Positions 54,419 through 63,655 of a stretch of 64,000 bases of DNA are shown piece after piece (within the stretch, counting starts at the first letter, position 1; each line of letters starts with the position of its first letter). A program made the position numbers and the translations under genes. Source of the DNA: Lachnoclostridium sp. An138 (GTDB taxonomy: Bacteria > Bacillota > Clostridia > Lachnospirales > Lachnospiraceae); contig NZ_NFLF01000004.1 in assembly GCF_002160765.1 (NCBI RefSeq), forward strand, positions 165,742-229,741. The letters run 5' to 3'. The notes beneath the pieces were generated by a model, which did no database searches, was not told the origin of the DNA, and saw only the letters and a program-made list of their open reading frames with translations.

Positions 54419-54887
54419 TTTCTTTTCACTCCATTCCTTTCCTGAAAAATACCTCTTTCTGATAATTTCCGGTTTTATTATAAACCGGACTTTTCCGCCT
54501 GTCTAATGCTCTCTTTTCATCATCATCCATTCGTTTTCGGCATGGCCAGCGCTTTTTTTGCTCCTGCAGCCTGTATACGAAGATGTGTCTTTGCCCTTAT
54601 ACTCTTTACCGGACTGCTGTCTTTCCGGAGAGGACAAGGGGAAGAGCAGTAATCGGGTCATACATTCTCTTCCATAATTGTTGGATTTTGTCACCTTTCT
54701 GGGAATGTTGTGGAAATCTATTGATTTATCTGAATTCTTCAATGATAATTTAGATTTTATAATATAACTCTAACTTTTTCTAAACATTTTTGTAACATTT
54801 TCTGTGTATACTTAGAGAAAAGAAAGGGAAACTGATCGTTGGAGATTTTTATTTTCCAATGTTTATCAGAATAAAAGAGGTGGAGTT
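54419..54887. other. 469-base gap with weak signals
   Basis: One doubtful 52-codon frame (54503-54661, minus, GGAAGAG site) has no family resemblance. A possible promoter for the gene at 54888 is TTGATT (54721-54726), 17-base spacer, GATAAT (54744-54749); a TATAAT at 54758-54763 is an alternative -10. The region from 54700 is AT-rich. Confidence 0.4.
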
Positions 54888-55388
54888 ATGAAAAAGTTAT
54901 CAATCATCTTTATCGCCGGTCTGTTTACACTGGCCCTGTATCTGAATCCCGTATCCGCAGAAGCGGAAGTTTCTTCCGGCACCGTTCCCGAGGCGGAGAT
55001 GACCGTACCCGCTGTCACCACAGCGGCTCCTGCAAAGGAAAAGTCAGATGTCAACCTGACTTATGTGAATCTGGAGGAAAAGGAACGCTGGATTCTGGAT
55101 GAGGTTCTTTCCGATTACGTTTCAGAAGACGTAGTGGAACTGACAGACAGAGGAATCAGATATTCCATCGGCGACTGGATCGATCGTGACACTCATACCT
55201 ACCTCTTTTTCACAAAGGAGCTGCCGGAGGGCACCGTATATACGGCTGCCGGCTATGCGCAAACCACCAATGGAAGCTATGTATATTTTGAGCTTTCATC
55301 TTCGGAAAAGCTTAGCGAGCAGCAGGTTGACCTGGAAATCGTCAAAGCATTTGGAAATTCCGGCGCTTCTGAAATCCAGGCCTGCTGA
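54888..55388 (+). CDS. secreted protein of unknown function
   Basis: 166 residues. A clean signal peptide (KKLSIIFIAGLFTLALYLNPVSAEA, cut near Ala 24-26) is followed by a Thr/Pro-rich linker and a 100-residue domain (LEEKERWILDEVLSDY, IGDWIDRDTHTYLFF). It is not a lipoprotein. GAGGTGGAG precedes the ATG. A strong terminator follows. The function is not known to me. Confidence 0.65.
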   Translation: MKKLSIIFIAGLFTLALYLNPVSAEAEVSSGTVPEAEMTVPAVTTAAPAKEKSDVNLTYVNLEEKERWILDEVLSDYVSEDVVELTDRGIRYSIGDWIDRDTHTYLFFTKELPEGTVYTAAGYAQTTNGSYVYFELSSSEKLSEQQVDLEIVKAFGNSGASEIQAC

Positions 55389-55419
55389 ACAGATGCCCCT
55401 CATTCCAATTCATGTCGAA

Positions 55420-55468
55420 GAGGAGGTTCCTTCCAGGGTACAGACCCCGGAAGGAACCTCCTCTTTTT
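55420..55468 (+). terminator. strong terminator of the secreted protein gene
   Basis: A perfect 15-bp stem GAGGAGGTTCCTTCC (55420-55434) / GGAAGGAACCTCCTC (55449-55463) with a TTTTT tract. It may work in both directions with the HAD gene downstream. Confidence 0.85.
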
Positions 55469-55542
55469 CTCTTTCTTTTTCTCGTTCCTTTCCCCTTACT
55501 TCACAGGGACCGGTTTAGTCCTGTCCATAAAGGGCTGATATT

Positions 55543-56313
55543 TTACAAAATTCCGTAGTGACGCAGGGCCGACGGAATTCCTCCTTTGTCCGTGTCGCCT
55601 GTTACATAGTCCGCGCATTGTTTTACTTTCTCCTCCGCGTTTCCCATAGCGACGCCGATTCCGGCATATTCCAGCATCTCCATATCATTTTCCCCATCTC
55701 CAAAGGCAATCGTTTCTTCTCTGGAAATTCCAAAATGCTTCAGGAGCTGCTCCATTCCCTTTTCCTTGCCGCCCTCTTTCGCGATGATATCGACTCCATA
55801 AGGGTTCCAGCGGGTCACCCGGCAGTGAGGCATCTGTTCCATCAGCCTGCCCACCGCGTCATCGTCCGCAAAGACATTAACCAGATAAACGGTGCCTCCC
55901 CGCCACTTTCCAAGCCTGGGAAGCTCAGAGGAAATGGCCTTTTGAGCCGTGCGCACTCTGTCGTCAATGAAACTGGCGTAAATCATGTCCTTTTCCACAA
56001 AGGACATGGGAATTTCTTTTTTTTCAAAAAACGGCAGTACATTCCGGATATCTTCCTGCGGTACTGGAGCCGCCGCCAGCACGCGCCGTTCTCCGTCCAG
56101 GCAGAGCTGCCCGTTTAAAAGTACATGGCCGTCAAAACCAAGGGGGCTGATTCCCAGCTCATCCAGCTCCAGAATATGCCGCCCGGTGCTGGTGAACACA
56201 TAGATTCCTTTTTTCTTCAGGCTCTGAAGCGCCTGTAAGGTGTCCTCCGGGACAGCCCCAAGATTATGGGCCATCAACGTGCCGTCAATGTCGAAAAATG
56301 CAGCGCGTATCAT
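55543..56313 (-). CDS. Cof-type HAD-IIB phosphatase
   Basis: 256 residues. Motif I AAFFDIDGTLMAH, motif II VFTSTGRH and motif IV TIAFGDGENDMEMLEYAG are intact, with KEGGKEKGMEQLL before it. It belongs to the same family as the gene at 33747-34580, though the two are clearly diverged. It hydrolyses a sugar or cofactor phosphate, substrate unknown. AAGGAG precedes the ATG. Confidence 0.85.
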   Translation of the reverse strand: MIRAAFFDIDGTLMAHNLGAVPEDTLQALQSLKKKGIYVFTSTGRHILELDELGISPLGFDGHVLLNGQLCLDGERRVLAAAPVPQEDIRNVLPFFEKKEIPMSFVEKDMIYASFIDDRVRTAQKAISSELPRLGKWRGGTVYLVNVFADDDAVGRLMEQMPHCRVTRWNPYGVDIIAKEGGKEKGMEQLLKHFGISREETIAFGDGENDMEMLEYAGIGVAMGNAEEKVKQCADYVTGDTDKGGIPSALRHYGIL

Positions 56314-56335
56314 TGGTAATGGCTCCTTCCGCCTC

Positions 56336-57082
56336 TTATTCCTGTGTCTCCTGTGCCGGCTCTCCTTCCAGAAGCACGACCCTCACTGCTGTCTCATTTT
56401 CATCCAGCCAGATTAAGGCTCCTCTGCCCTGGGTCAGGTCTGCCATCGTCACAATGTTTCTGGTACGGAAGGGAGAGATTTCCACATTTTCCGGAATCGT
56501 ATAGGTTCTGCCGTCTGTGGCCTCCAGAGTATAGGAACCGTCTTCCAGAACCGGATCGCTGGCTGCCACTGCGTACTGAGGCGCTGTGCCGTCCTCCGGA
56601 ATATTGGCGATCACTACATAGGGCGTAGTGTGAGGCGGAATGGACATGGTCATAACCGGTCCAAGATATGCCTCAAAACTTCCCGTCCCCATATCTGAAA
56701 GGGTCATGGGAAGACCCGTCTGGGCGTCTGCCAGAATAGTATTTTCCGGATCGATATTCAGAATGATCTCCCCGGAAGTGGAAGCGTCCGACTGATTATC
56801 TACCGTGATTGTGTCTTCTCCCGCTTCCGTAATCGTTCCGTAAATTCTGATGGGAGCATCGCTGACTGCTTCTTCTCCGTCCGTCTCCTGTTCTGCGCCT
56901 TCCTCCTGTCCGGCGCTTTCTTCCGCCGTAGTGTCTGCGGTTTCCTGTCCTTCTGTGTTTTCCTCTGTGGCTGCATTCTCCTGCGTCTGGCCGCTGTCTG
57001 CGGAATCACTGCTTCCGCAGGCCGCAGCCAGCATAAGAACAGTGCCAAGTCCAAGAATACAGATAAGCTTTCTTAATCTCAT
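56336..57082 (-). CDS. lipoprotein, function unknown
   Basis: 248 residues. Lipobox LAAACG with Cys 22, then a low-complexity Glu/Thr/Ala/Gln linker of about 55 residues (GQETADTTAEESAGQEEG and so on), then a beta-rich domain. The domain starts IRIYGTITEAGEDTITVDN and ends with VRVVLLEGEP, an oligonucleotide-fold-like appearance. The role is unknown. It starts 22 bases upstream of the HAD gene. Confidence 0.65.
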   Translation of the reverse strand: MRLRKLICILGLGTVLMLAAACGSSDSADSGQTQENAATEENTEGQETADTTAEESAGQEEGAEQETDGEEAVSDAPIRIYGTITEAGEDTITVDNQSDASTSGEIILNIDPENTILADAQTGLPMTLSDMGTGSFEAYLGPVMTMSIPPHTTPYVVIANIPEDGTAPQYAVAASDPVLEDGSYTLEATDGRTYTIPENVEISPFRTRNIVTMADLTQGRGALIWLDENETAVRVVLLEGEPAQETQE

Positions 57083-57226
57083 AATCTCCTCCTTTTAGGG
57101 CCGGTTCTCCCGGCGCTGCTTTATTCTATCAAAAACAGCATTCCCCTGTCCAGCGAATTACATTCTTTTAAGAAATATTAAGAAAGTCTTTCCTTTCCCT
57201 TCAGCGCCCTTCCACAAGCTTCCGCT

Positions 57227-60200
57227 CTACTCCGTTTCTTCTTTTTTATACTTTCGCACCAGCCATACGCAGATCCCGATTCCGGCTGCCAATGCAATCA
57301 CACAAATCACCAGAGTAAGAACTGTTGTCCGGACATCCTTTTCCTTTCCTTTTTCCTCTTCTCTCTCGGGAAGTATCAGCTCCTCTTCTTCCTCTGTCTC
57401 CTGCGCCGTGCCGTCAAAGGGCTCTTCATCCAGAACAATCGCGTAATCGGAAGCATGAGTAAAGGAAAACTCTGTCTCCCCGCTCTCTCCGATTTCTGCG
57501 CTGTCCAGATACTTCAGTTCTCCGCTCTGTTCCTGAAAGCTGAACAGATTAGCGTAACGTCCGGCATCTTTCTCGTCCAAATGAATGGTCAGGACGGCGG
57601 TAAACCCAAACTCTCCATCGTAAGCCAGGCTTAGCTGACGCGTATCACGCTCTCCGGCCAGCTCCTGAATCAAATCCGCCGGAATCGCCTCTGCCTCCCT
57701 ATCCACTGCGAAGTCTATATCATCTATCTCTCCTGTAGTGAAGCTTCGCCCGTCAATCGTCCAGACAATCTCCTCTTCCATATTCAGGACCAGCCTGATG
57801 TCTCTTCCCTTAATGACTGATAGAACATTTCCCGGAACCGTTGACGTTCCGTTCATGGTCAGGATCACCGTATCTCCGGGTTTCGCGTCCTCCAGTTCTT
57901 TTCGGATGGCATCCCAGCCGCTTATGCTCTCCCTTCCGTGAATATAAGGAGTTCCTTTCTCCGGTGTCTTTACCGCCGTGTTTCCTTTCGTGCCGCTGTT
58001 CTTTGAACCGCCGCTTCCCGTTCCGGAAACAGTGGTCTGACCGGACTGGCCGGCAGTTCCGGAACTGCCGGAACCAGAACTTCCGGAAGACGTTCCCGCA
58101 GATGAGCCTGTATTCTTAGACGAAGTCTCATACAAAATCTTTCCCGCGGACAGCCAGGTCATATTCCCCGCGTGATCCGTAATCCTCACATAGACATAGT
58201 TCGCGCCGTTCTGTTTAATATCCGGCTTTGCGTCAGGATTATAAATCAGCCAGCCGCCAAGCTTCTGAATCTCGTCCCGGCTTTTGCATTTTTTATCGCT
58301 TATGGTGTACTCCACCGTCTTCACACCGGACTGGCCATCCTCTGCGCTGATTGTAACCTCTTTCTGTTCCGATATCCGAAGCTCGGATTTGTCCTCCGGC
58401 ACCATTCCGCTCCATGCAGCTCCGCCCACCGAGATGCTGCCTCCAGGCGCTGTCCTGTCAATATATACATTTACTGTCTTCCGCGCGATTCCGCCGCCGG
58501 CTTTCTGCCTCAGATAATAGGTGGCTGCCGCGCCGTCTTTGCCGGTCTCCCCTGTGCTGCGGACAGAGCCGCTATACTGCCCGGACGGTGAGAAACTGAT
58601 TTCATATCCCTCCGGCGCTGTCAGCACAGCCTCCCCGCACCAAGCGCCTGCAGACAGCGTCTTCCCGTTTTGATCGGAAAGCACCGCGTCAGGAGCGCCC
58701 TGCAGCCAGTCTATCATCAGCGTCATATCTGCGCTGGCGGCGCTGTAATTTCCAGCCGCTTCCACACTTGCCCGCACCACATAGGTTCCGGGCTCTGAGG
58801 GGAGCCCCGCTGCAAAGTTCCCGCTGCTGTCAGACGCCTTCCGCCAGGACCAGCTGACAGATCCCTGGAAGACTTCATTGTTTATCAGAGCCACTTCAGG
58901 CGCCGCAACCGCAGCTGCCTTTCCGTTATAAACTACTGTCTGTGTATTCCCTGCCTTCCAGGTAAGCACCGGCGCTGCCGGCTCCACTTTTACAGGCAGA
59001 AGACGCGCCACATATCCGGCATCGGCATCATAACCTTCGATTCTGGAATAGTCATACTGAGCCGCATCTGCCGGAAACCTTGCCTCATACCCGCTGTTTG
59101 CCACTGTAACCGGCGCCGAGCTGTCTGCCCAGCTCCAGCCCTCAGGAAGCTTCACCTCCTTAAGAGTCTGTCCGTACCGGGCGGAAAGCCCTTCCGGAAC
59201 CTTCACAAAAGCCCAGTATTTCGTCGTAACCTGCGCGCTGACGGCTTTTGATTCCATATATGCGTCTGAGCCTGTATATTTCGCATGAACATAATAGCCT
59301 GTACCCTCTGTCAGTCCGGTAAATTCATTGCTCTCCTGCCAGTCTCTTACGACATTCCGGCCGGAAGCATCCAGCAGGCAGTACGCTGCGCTTCCATATA
59401 CTTCTGTATCCGCCAGTGCTTTCACTGTAATGGTATCTGCCGAAGCGGAAGCGTTAAGAACCAGAACTTCCTCCGGAACTGTTTTCTTTGCGGTGAAGCT
59501 GCCCGTCTCAGTCTCACTGAGTTTCCCTGAGGAGTCTTCCACCGCCGCATAAAGATAATACACGGTTCCTTCGGAAAGTCCCTGAAGGGAAAAGACCGCT
59601 GTGCCTGCCGCAGCTTCTGAAGCGCTGATCTTCATCGTGCCGCTGCTGTTTTTTATGGTATCCGCATTTACCGTCTCCAGCTTTTCCGGCGACCAGTACA
59701 GATAATACCAGGAAACTCCGCTGCCTGTGTCTTCCGCTGTGACACTCACTGACGCCGTCTGGTTCGTAATGCCGGAAATCTGCATTTTCGTTACAGCCGG
59801 AGCATTTTTATCAATTTTGACTGCAAAGCGCTGCGCGTCCGTAAGATAACCCTCCTGCGTTTTACAGTACAGAGAAAGGCTGTGCTCTCCTTCCGCCGTA
59901 ATCAGATAAGACTCCTCATAAGCTCCTGCCAGTGAATCTGAAACAGTGCATCCTTTGGCAGTAATGCGCACATCTTCCTCATACCAGGCTTCTGAAGGAG
60001 TTTCTCCGTTAAATCTGACATCCACAGGCTTGTCATACCAGACAATCTCAAAGGATTTCTCCGTCTTTCCCTTGTAATTTCCTTTTCCCGTTATGATCAT
60101 CCGCCCCATGCCCACATCTGTGTTTGAAACATACCCGGCCGTATAATCCTGTCCGGCTGTCAATGCCTGTCCATTGTTGGATATGAGAACTGACGGCTGA

Positions 60201-60835
60201 ATCTCTTCCCCGGTATAATACTGTTTTTCAATGTTCTCTATCCTGCAGCTTTCTATGCTTTTTTGTCCCACTGTCACGCTCAGCGTATAGCTCTGTGTTT
60301 GGCTGCTGTTCTTTCCGTCTGTATACGTTATCTGAAGACCGGCAGAATAGGGCTCTGTCCGGACGGGCATACCCGTCAGGAACCTGACCAGGCAGAGATT
60401 CGCCTGGGAACCGGGCGCAACCGTCAATGTCTGCCCTTCCTTTCCGGTCTGTCCGGAAAGGACAGAAAAACAGCTGTTTTCATCTGTCAGTATGCAGCTG
60501 ATATTATTTATTTCCATGACAGTCTCTGTGTGATTGGTTATGCTAATCGGAATCTCTGCCTCTGCCGCGCTGTATCCATAGCTGAGATTCTTTGTTACCG
60601 GCACAGCAGTACCGGTCTGTATAACACTTCCTGCCGGAGCGGCAGAATCTGACTGTACGGCAGAACCAGGCCGTTCCAGCTCCGCCGCCCTGGCCGTCTC
60701 TGCCAAAGCCGCAGGCAAAATCAGTGCCGCCGCAAATAACACGGCCGCTGCCATATGCCAGACTGCCGGCTTTCTTCTGTCTTTCCTGTACTTCTTGTAT
60801 TTCCTGTCTTTTCCGTATTCTTCTCTGTTCCTCAT
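57227..60835 (-). CDS. large surface protein with Ig-like and fibronectin-like repeats
   Basis: 1202 residues. A signal peptide starts with an unusually long basic head (KDRKYKKYRKDRRK), then AAAVLFAAALILPAALA. Domains: an Ig-like block near 190-265 (IENIEKQYYTGEEIQPSV, ITGKGNYKGKTEKSFEI), a fibronectin-like block near 340-455, several more beta domains, a Ser/Gly linker at about 902-945, a further domain, and a C-terminal helix (TTVLTLVICVIALAAGIGI) with KKEETE tail. No LPXTG motif, so it is membrane anchored rather than sortase attached. The ATG follows GGGGGG. Adhesion or a cell-wall role is inference. Confidence 0.8.
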   Translation of the reverse strand: MRNREEYGKDRKYKKYRKDRRKPAVWHMAAAVLFAAALILPAALAETARAAELERPGSAVQSDSAAPAGSVIQTGTAVPVTKNLSYGYSAAEAEIPISITNHTETVMEINNISCILTDENSCFSVLSGQTGKEGQTLTVAPGSQANLCLVRFLTGMPVRTEPYSAGLQITYTDGKNSSQTQSYTLSVTVGQKSIESCRIENIEKQYYTGEEIQPSVLISNNGQALTAGQDYTAGYVSNTDVGMGRMIITGKGNYKGKTEKSFEIVWYDKPVDVRFNGETPSEAWYEEDVRITAKGCTVSDSLAGAYEESYLITAEGEHSLSLYCKTQEGYLTDAQRFAVKIDKNAPAVTKMQISGITNQTASVSVTAEDTGSGVSWYYLYWSPEKLETVNADTIKNSSGTMKISASEAAAGTAVFSLQGLSEGTVYYLYAAVEDSSGKLSETETGSFTAKKTVPEEVLVLNASASADTITVKALADTEVYGSAAYCLLDASGRNVVRDWQESNEFTGLTEGTGYYVHAKYTGSDAYMESKAVSAQVTTKYWAFVKVPEGLSARYGQTLKEVKLPEGWSWADSSAPVTVANSGYEARFPADAAQYDYSRIEGYDADAGYVARLLPVKVEPAAPVLTWKAGNTQTVVYNGKAAAVAAPEVALINNEVFQGSVSWSWRKASDSSGNFAAGLPSEPGTYVVRASVEAAGNYSAASADMTLMIDWLQGAPDAVLSDQNGKTLSAGAWCGEAVLTAPEGYEISFSPSGQYSGSVRSTGETGKDGAAATYYLRQKAGGGIARKTVNVYIDRTAPGGSISVGGAAWSGMVPEDKSELRISEQKEVTISAEDGQSGVKTVEYTISDKKCKSRDEIQKLGGWLIYNPDAKPDIKQNGANYVYVRITDHAGNMTWLSAGKILYETSSKNTGSSAGTSSGSSGSGSSGTAGQSGQTTVSGTGSGGSKNSGTKGNTAVKTPEKGTPYIHGRESISGWDAIRKELEDAKPGDTVILTMNGTSTVPGNVLSVIKGRDIRLVLNMEEEIVWTIDGRSFTTGEIDDIDFAVDREAEAIPADLIQELAGERDTRQLSLAYDGEFGFTAVLTIHLDEKDAGRYANLFSFQEQSGELKYLDSAEIGESGETEFSFTHASDYAIVLDEEPFDGTAQETEEEEELILPEREEEKGKEKDVRTTVLTLVICVIALAAGIGICVWLVRKYKKEETE

Positions 60836-61147
60836 ATCGGTCCCCCCTTTTTTAGTTTATCCCGGCCTGATGCCTGAAATCAGGCCTTTTTTCTGCAAAT
60901 GTCTCCAAAAACGCCATTATCCACAGACATACAGCAGGTACATCTGTGGATAACGGATACGCTTTTAATCACCTGTAAAGGGGACAGGAACTGCGCAAAA
61001 TCTGATTCTATTCTGTTTTTTCTTCTGTTCCGCGTCTTCCGTCACCCCTGTACTACATTCTCTTCTGTATAATAATTTTAACACAGGGGCTGTGGAATCC
61101 ACAACCGGTTTTAAGACGGAAAAACTTATTTTTCTCTTAATTTTCCC
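60836..61147. other. 312-base leader and gap upstream of the surface protein
   Basis: It holds a hairpin GGCCTGAT/ATCAGGCC (60864-60886) followed by six T on the plus strand, the two DnaA-box-like 9-mers noted separately, and TGTGGAATCCACA near 61091. No gene is seen. A candidate promoter is TTGTGG, 18 bases, TAAAAT (minus, near 61075-61105), low confidence. Confidence 0.4.
60917..60953. promoter_or_regulatory. inverted pair of consensus DnaA-box 9-mers
   Basis: TTATCCACA at 60917-60925 and its inverse TGTGGATAA at 60945-60953, 19 bases apart; both match the consensus box exactly. They also form an 11-bp stem (TTATCCACAGA). Whether DnaA binds is inference; a plain hairpin is the alternative. 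Confidence 0.4.
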
Positions 61148-61891
61148 TTATTTTTCAAGGGCTGCGTACGCTTCATCGTCTACAGCTTCCAGCCACTCAT
61201 TGGATGTCTCCTCGCCCGGAACCTCGACAGCCAGATGGCTGAACCAGCTGTCTTTCTTAGCTCCATGCCAGTGCTTTACCTCAGCCGGAATCGTAACTAC
61301 ATCCCCCGGCTTCAGGCTCTGGGCCGGCTTGCCCTCTTCCTGATACCAGCCTTCTCCGTCCACGCAGATCAGCAGCTGTCCGCCGCCCTTCTTTGCGTGA
61401 TGGATATGCCAGTTGTTCCGGCAGCCCGGCTCAAAGGTTACGTTGGCCACAAATACAGTCTTGGAGCCGTCTGTGAGAGGCTTTAAGTAGCTCTGGCCGA
61501 TAAAATACCGGGCAAACGCGGTGTTCGGCTCGCCCATACCGAAGAAGCCTCCATGCTCCTCTGCCTCATTGTCATCCCCATAGACCTCTTTTGCCAGACG
61601 GAACGCGCCCCAGGCATTGGGCCAGCCTGCGTAGAAGGCGATATGAGTCAGAAGCTCCGCCATCTCTGCGCGTGTCACCCCGTTCTTCTTTGCTGTCGTA
61701 AGGTGGGCCTGCAGAGAAGAATCAATAATTCCCTTGCTTACAAGCGCCGTCACGGTCAGCATGGAACGGATTTTCAGCGGAAGAATGCCTTCTCTGGACC
61801 ATACCTCGCCAAACAATACATCGTCATTTAACTCTGCGAACTTGGGAGCGAACTCTCCCAGGACATCTCTGCCTGCTGTCTGTTTTACCAT
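61148..61891 (-). CDS. carboxymuconolactone decarboxylase-cupin fusion protein
   Basis: 247 residues. The N-terminal CMD domain (about 1-110) shows VSKGIIDSSLQAHLTTAKKNG and HIAFYAGWPNAWGAF; the usual reactive-Cys pair of AhpD types is absent. The C-terminal cupin (about 130-230) has WHIHHAKKGGGQLL, IPAEVKHWHGAKKD with three His suited to metal binding. It is the last gene of a three-gene operon with the aldo/keto reductase and flavodoxin-like genes. The reaction is unknown. AGGAGG precedes the ATG. Confidence 0.85.
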   Translation of the reverse strand: MVKQTAGRDVLGEFAPKFAELNDDVLFGEVWSREGILPLKIRSMLTVTALVSKGIIDSSLQAHLTTAKKNGVTRAEMAELLTHIAFYAGWPNAWGAFRLAKEVYGDDNEAEEHGGFFGMGEPNTAFARYFIGQSYLKPLTDGSKTVFVANVTFEPGCRNNWHIHHAKKGGGQLLICVDGEGWYQEEGKPAQSLKPGDVVTIPAEVKHWHGAKKDSWFSHLAVEVPGEETSNEWLEAVDDEAYAALEK

Positions 61892-61960
61892 GATAGTTTT
61901 CCTCCTGTTCTATGAAAAAGAATTATAAAATGATTGATTTCTGCTGTCTGCCTCAGCGGA

Positions 61961-63082
61961 CTACAGAAGCGCCCCGCAGACCTTCTCCAGGTTCTCCCGG
62001 ATCTTAATGTGCTGAGGACATGCCTCCTCACATTTGCCGCATTTAACGCACTGGTCCGCCCGCGCTTTTCCATGTCCGCCTACCAGCCATTCCTCCTGAT
62101 GCTTTGCAAAAGCCTTATCTCTATAAAGAGTCAGCAGATTCATGGCCGTAAAGGAGCCGGAGATACCGATGTTCTTCGGACAGACCTTCGCGCAGTAATT
62201 GCAGGTGGTGCAGGGAATCAGCGGAATCTTCTTAAGCTCCTCCTGAGCCTTCGCAATCACAGCCTGCTGCTCCGCATTCAGACCCTGGAATCCCTTCATG
62301 TAGGAAAGATTATCTTTCATCTGATCTACACTGCTCATTCCGGAAAGTACAGTGATGACGCCCTCCAGGCTTGCCGCGAAACGGACTGCCCAGGAGGCTA
62401 CCGAGGAATCGGGTTCGGCATTCTTAAACACCTCTGCCACGGACTCCGGCGGATTTGCCAGCATGCCGCCCTTGATGGGCTCCATGATAACCACAGGCTT
62501 GCCGTGTTTTCTGGCTACCTCGTAGCAGGCCTTCGACTGCACGGCCGGATTCTCCCAGTCTGCGTAGTTAATCTGCAGCTGAACGAACTCCATCTCCGGA
62601 TGCTTATTCAGGATGTCTTCCAGCTCCTCCGGCGTGGAATGGAAAGAAAAGCCCACATGCTTAATCAGCCCTTCCTTCTTCTTTTCCTGCACCCAGCTCC
62701 ACATGTCAAAATCATCAAAATATTTTGTACGGCCCTCTCCCAGGTTATGGAGCAGATAGAAATCAAAATAGCCTGCTCCCGTCTGCTTCAGAGAGGTATC
62801 AAACTGAGCGATGGCTTCCTCTCTTGTCTTACAGTTAATCCAGGCCGCGTTCTTGGTAGCCAGCTGGAAACGCTCACGCGGATAGCGCTCTACCAGCGCC
62901 TGGCGGATCGCATCCTCACTTCCCGCGTAGGCCCATGCTGTATCAAAATAAGTAAAACCAGCCTCAAGAAACAAATCCACCATCTCTTTTGTCTGCTCCA
63001 CATCGATTGTGCCGTCTTCCTTCTGAGGAAGCCGCATAAGGCCAAAACCAAGTTTTCCAATTGTTTCACCTAAATATGCCAT
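61961..63082 (-). CDS. aldo/keto reductase with C-terminal ferredoxin domain
   Basis: 373 residues. The AKR part has LGFGLMRLP, FDTAWAYAGSE (catalytic Asp-Tyr) and FDFYLLHNLGE. The C-terminal 100 residues bear a 2[4Fe-4S] pattern: PCTTCNYCAKVCP and CVKCGKCEEACP. This fusion is typical of anaerobes and lets reduction of carbonyls connect to ferredoxin chemistry. The substrate is unknown. AGGAGG is ten bases before the ATG. Confidence 0.9.
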   Translation of the reverse strand: MAYLGETIGKLGFGLMRLPQKEDGTIDVEQTKEMVDLFLEAGFTYFDTAWAYAGSEDAIRQALVERYPRERFQLATKNAAWINCKTREEAIAQFDTSLKQTGAGYFDFYLLHNLGEGRTKYFDDFDMWSWVQEKKKEGLIKHVGFSFHSTPEELEDILNKHPEMEFVQLQINYADWENPAVQSKACYEVARKHGKPVVIMEPIKGGMLANPPESVAEVFKNAEPDSSVASWAVRFAASLEGVITVLSGMSSVDQMKDNLSYMKGFQGLNAEQQAVIAKAQEELKKIPLIPCTTCNYCAKVCPKNIGISGSFTAMNLLTLYRDKAFAKHQEEWLVGGHGKARADQCVKCGKCEEACPQHIKIRENLEKVCGALL

Positions 63083-63154
63083 TTCAAAATATCCTCCTTT
63101 TTTCTTCTTGCTTTTTTGAAGCCAAGTCCCCGCTGTCTGAGAAATCAGGGCTTC

Positions 63155-63655
63155 TTAAATCCATTTTTCAAAATCTGCTCTGGACTGGGCTGCGTTTCCA
63201 CCCCGGACAGCCAGTCCCTCCTTCACCTCTGCGCCCGGACATGTTCTGCGGATGTCCCCCACGCTGCTGCCAAGTCCGCTGCCCTCATGGGTGCAGAATG
63301 GCTTAATGGTCTTTCCGGAAAAATCAAAATGCTCCAGAAACGTAAAAACCGCCATAGGCATGGTTCCCCAGTAATTGGGATAGCCAAGATAAATGGTGTC
63401 ATAACCATCGATGCTTTCCGGATAGCTTTTCAGCTCCGGCCGCGCATTTCTCTTCTGGTCCTCCTGGGCCTGAGCGATACATTCGTTATAGTCCCTTGCA
63501 TAAGGCTGCATCGGTTCTATCTGAAATAAGTCCGCGCCAGTCAGCTTCTGAAGGACAGCCGCCGCCGTCTCTGTATTGCCCCTGTTCAGCACTTTAATCA
63601 GGCCATTCACGTAATTCTCATCTCTTCGCGAAAAAAAAGCTATCAGCTCTGCCAC
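63155..63655 (-). CDS. flavodoxin-like protein
   Basis: 166 residues. The start AELIAFFSRRDENYVNG resembles the flavodoxin FMN loop, and DTIYLGYPNYWGTMPMAVFTFLEHFDF is the second flavin loop region (shown here as YLGYPNYWGTMP). GTG at 63653-63655 is the start, with GGGAGG seven to eight bases upstream. It is the first gene of the redox operon. Confidence 0.78.
   Translation of the reverse strand: MAELIAFFSRRDENYVNGLIKVLNRGNTETAAAVLQKLTGADLFQIEPMQPYARDYNECIAQAQEDQKRNARPELKSYPESIDGYDTIYLGYPNYWGTMPMAVFTFLEHFDFSGKTIKPFCTHEGSGLGSSVGDIRRTCPGAEVKEGLAVRGGNAAQSRADFEKWI

Noticed and set aside
54503..54742. Small minus-strand frame in the AT-rich gap
   Set aside because: Weak start, no recognisable family; recorded only as a doubtful frame in the gap.
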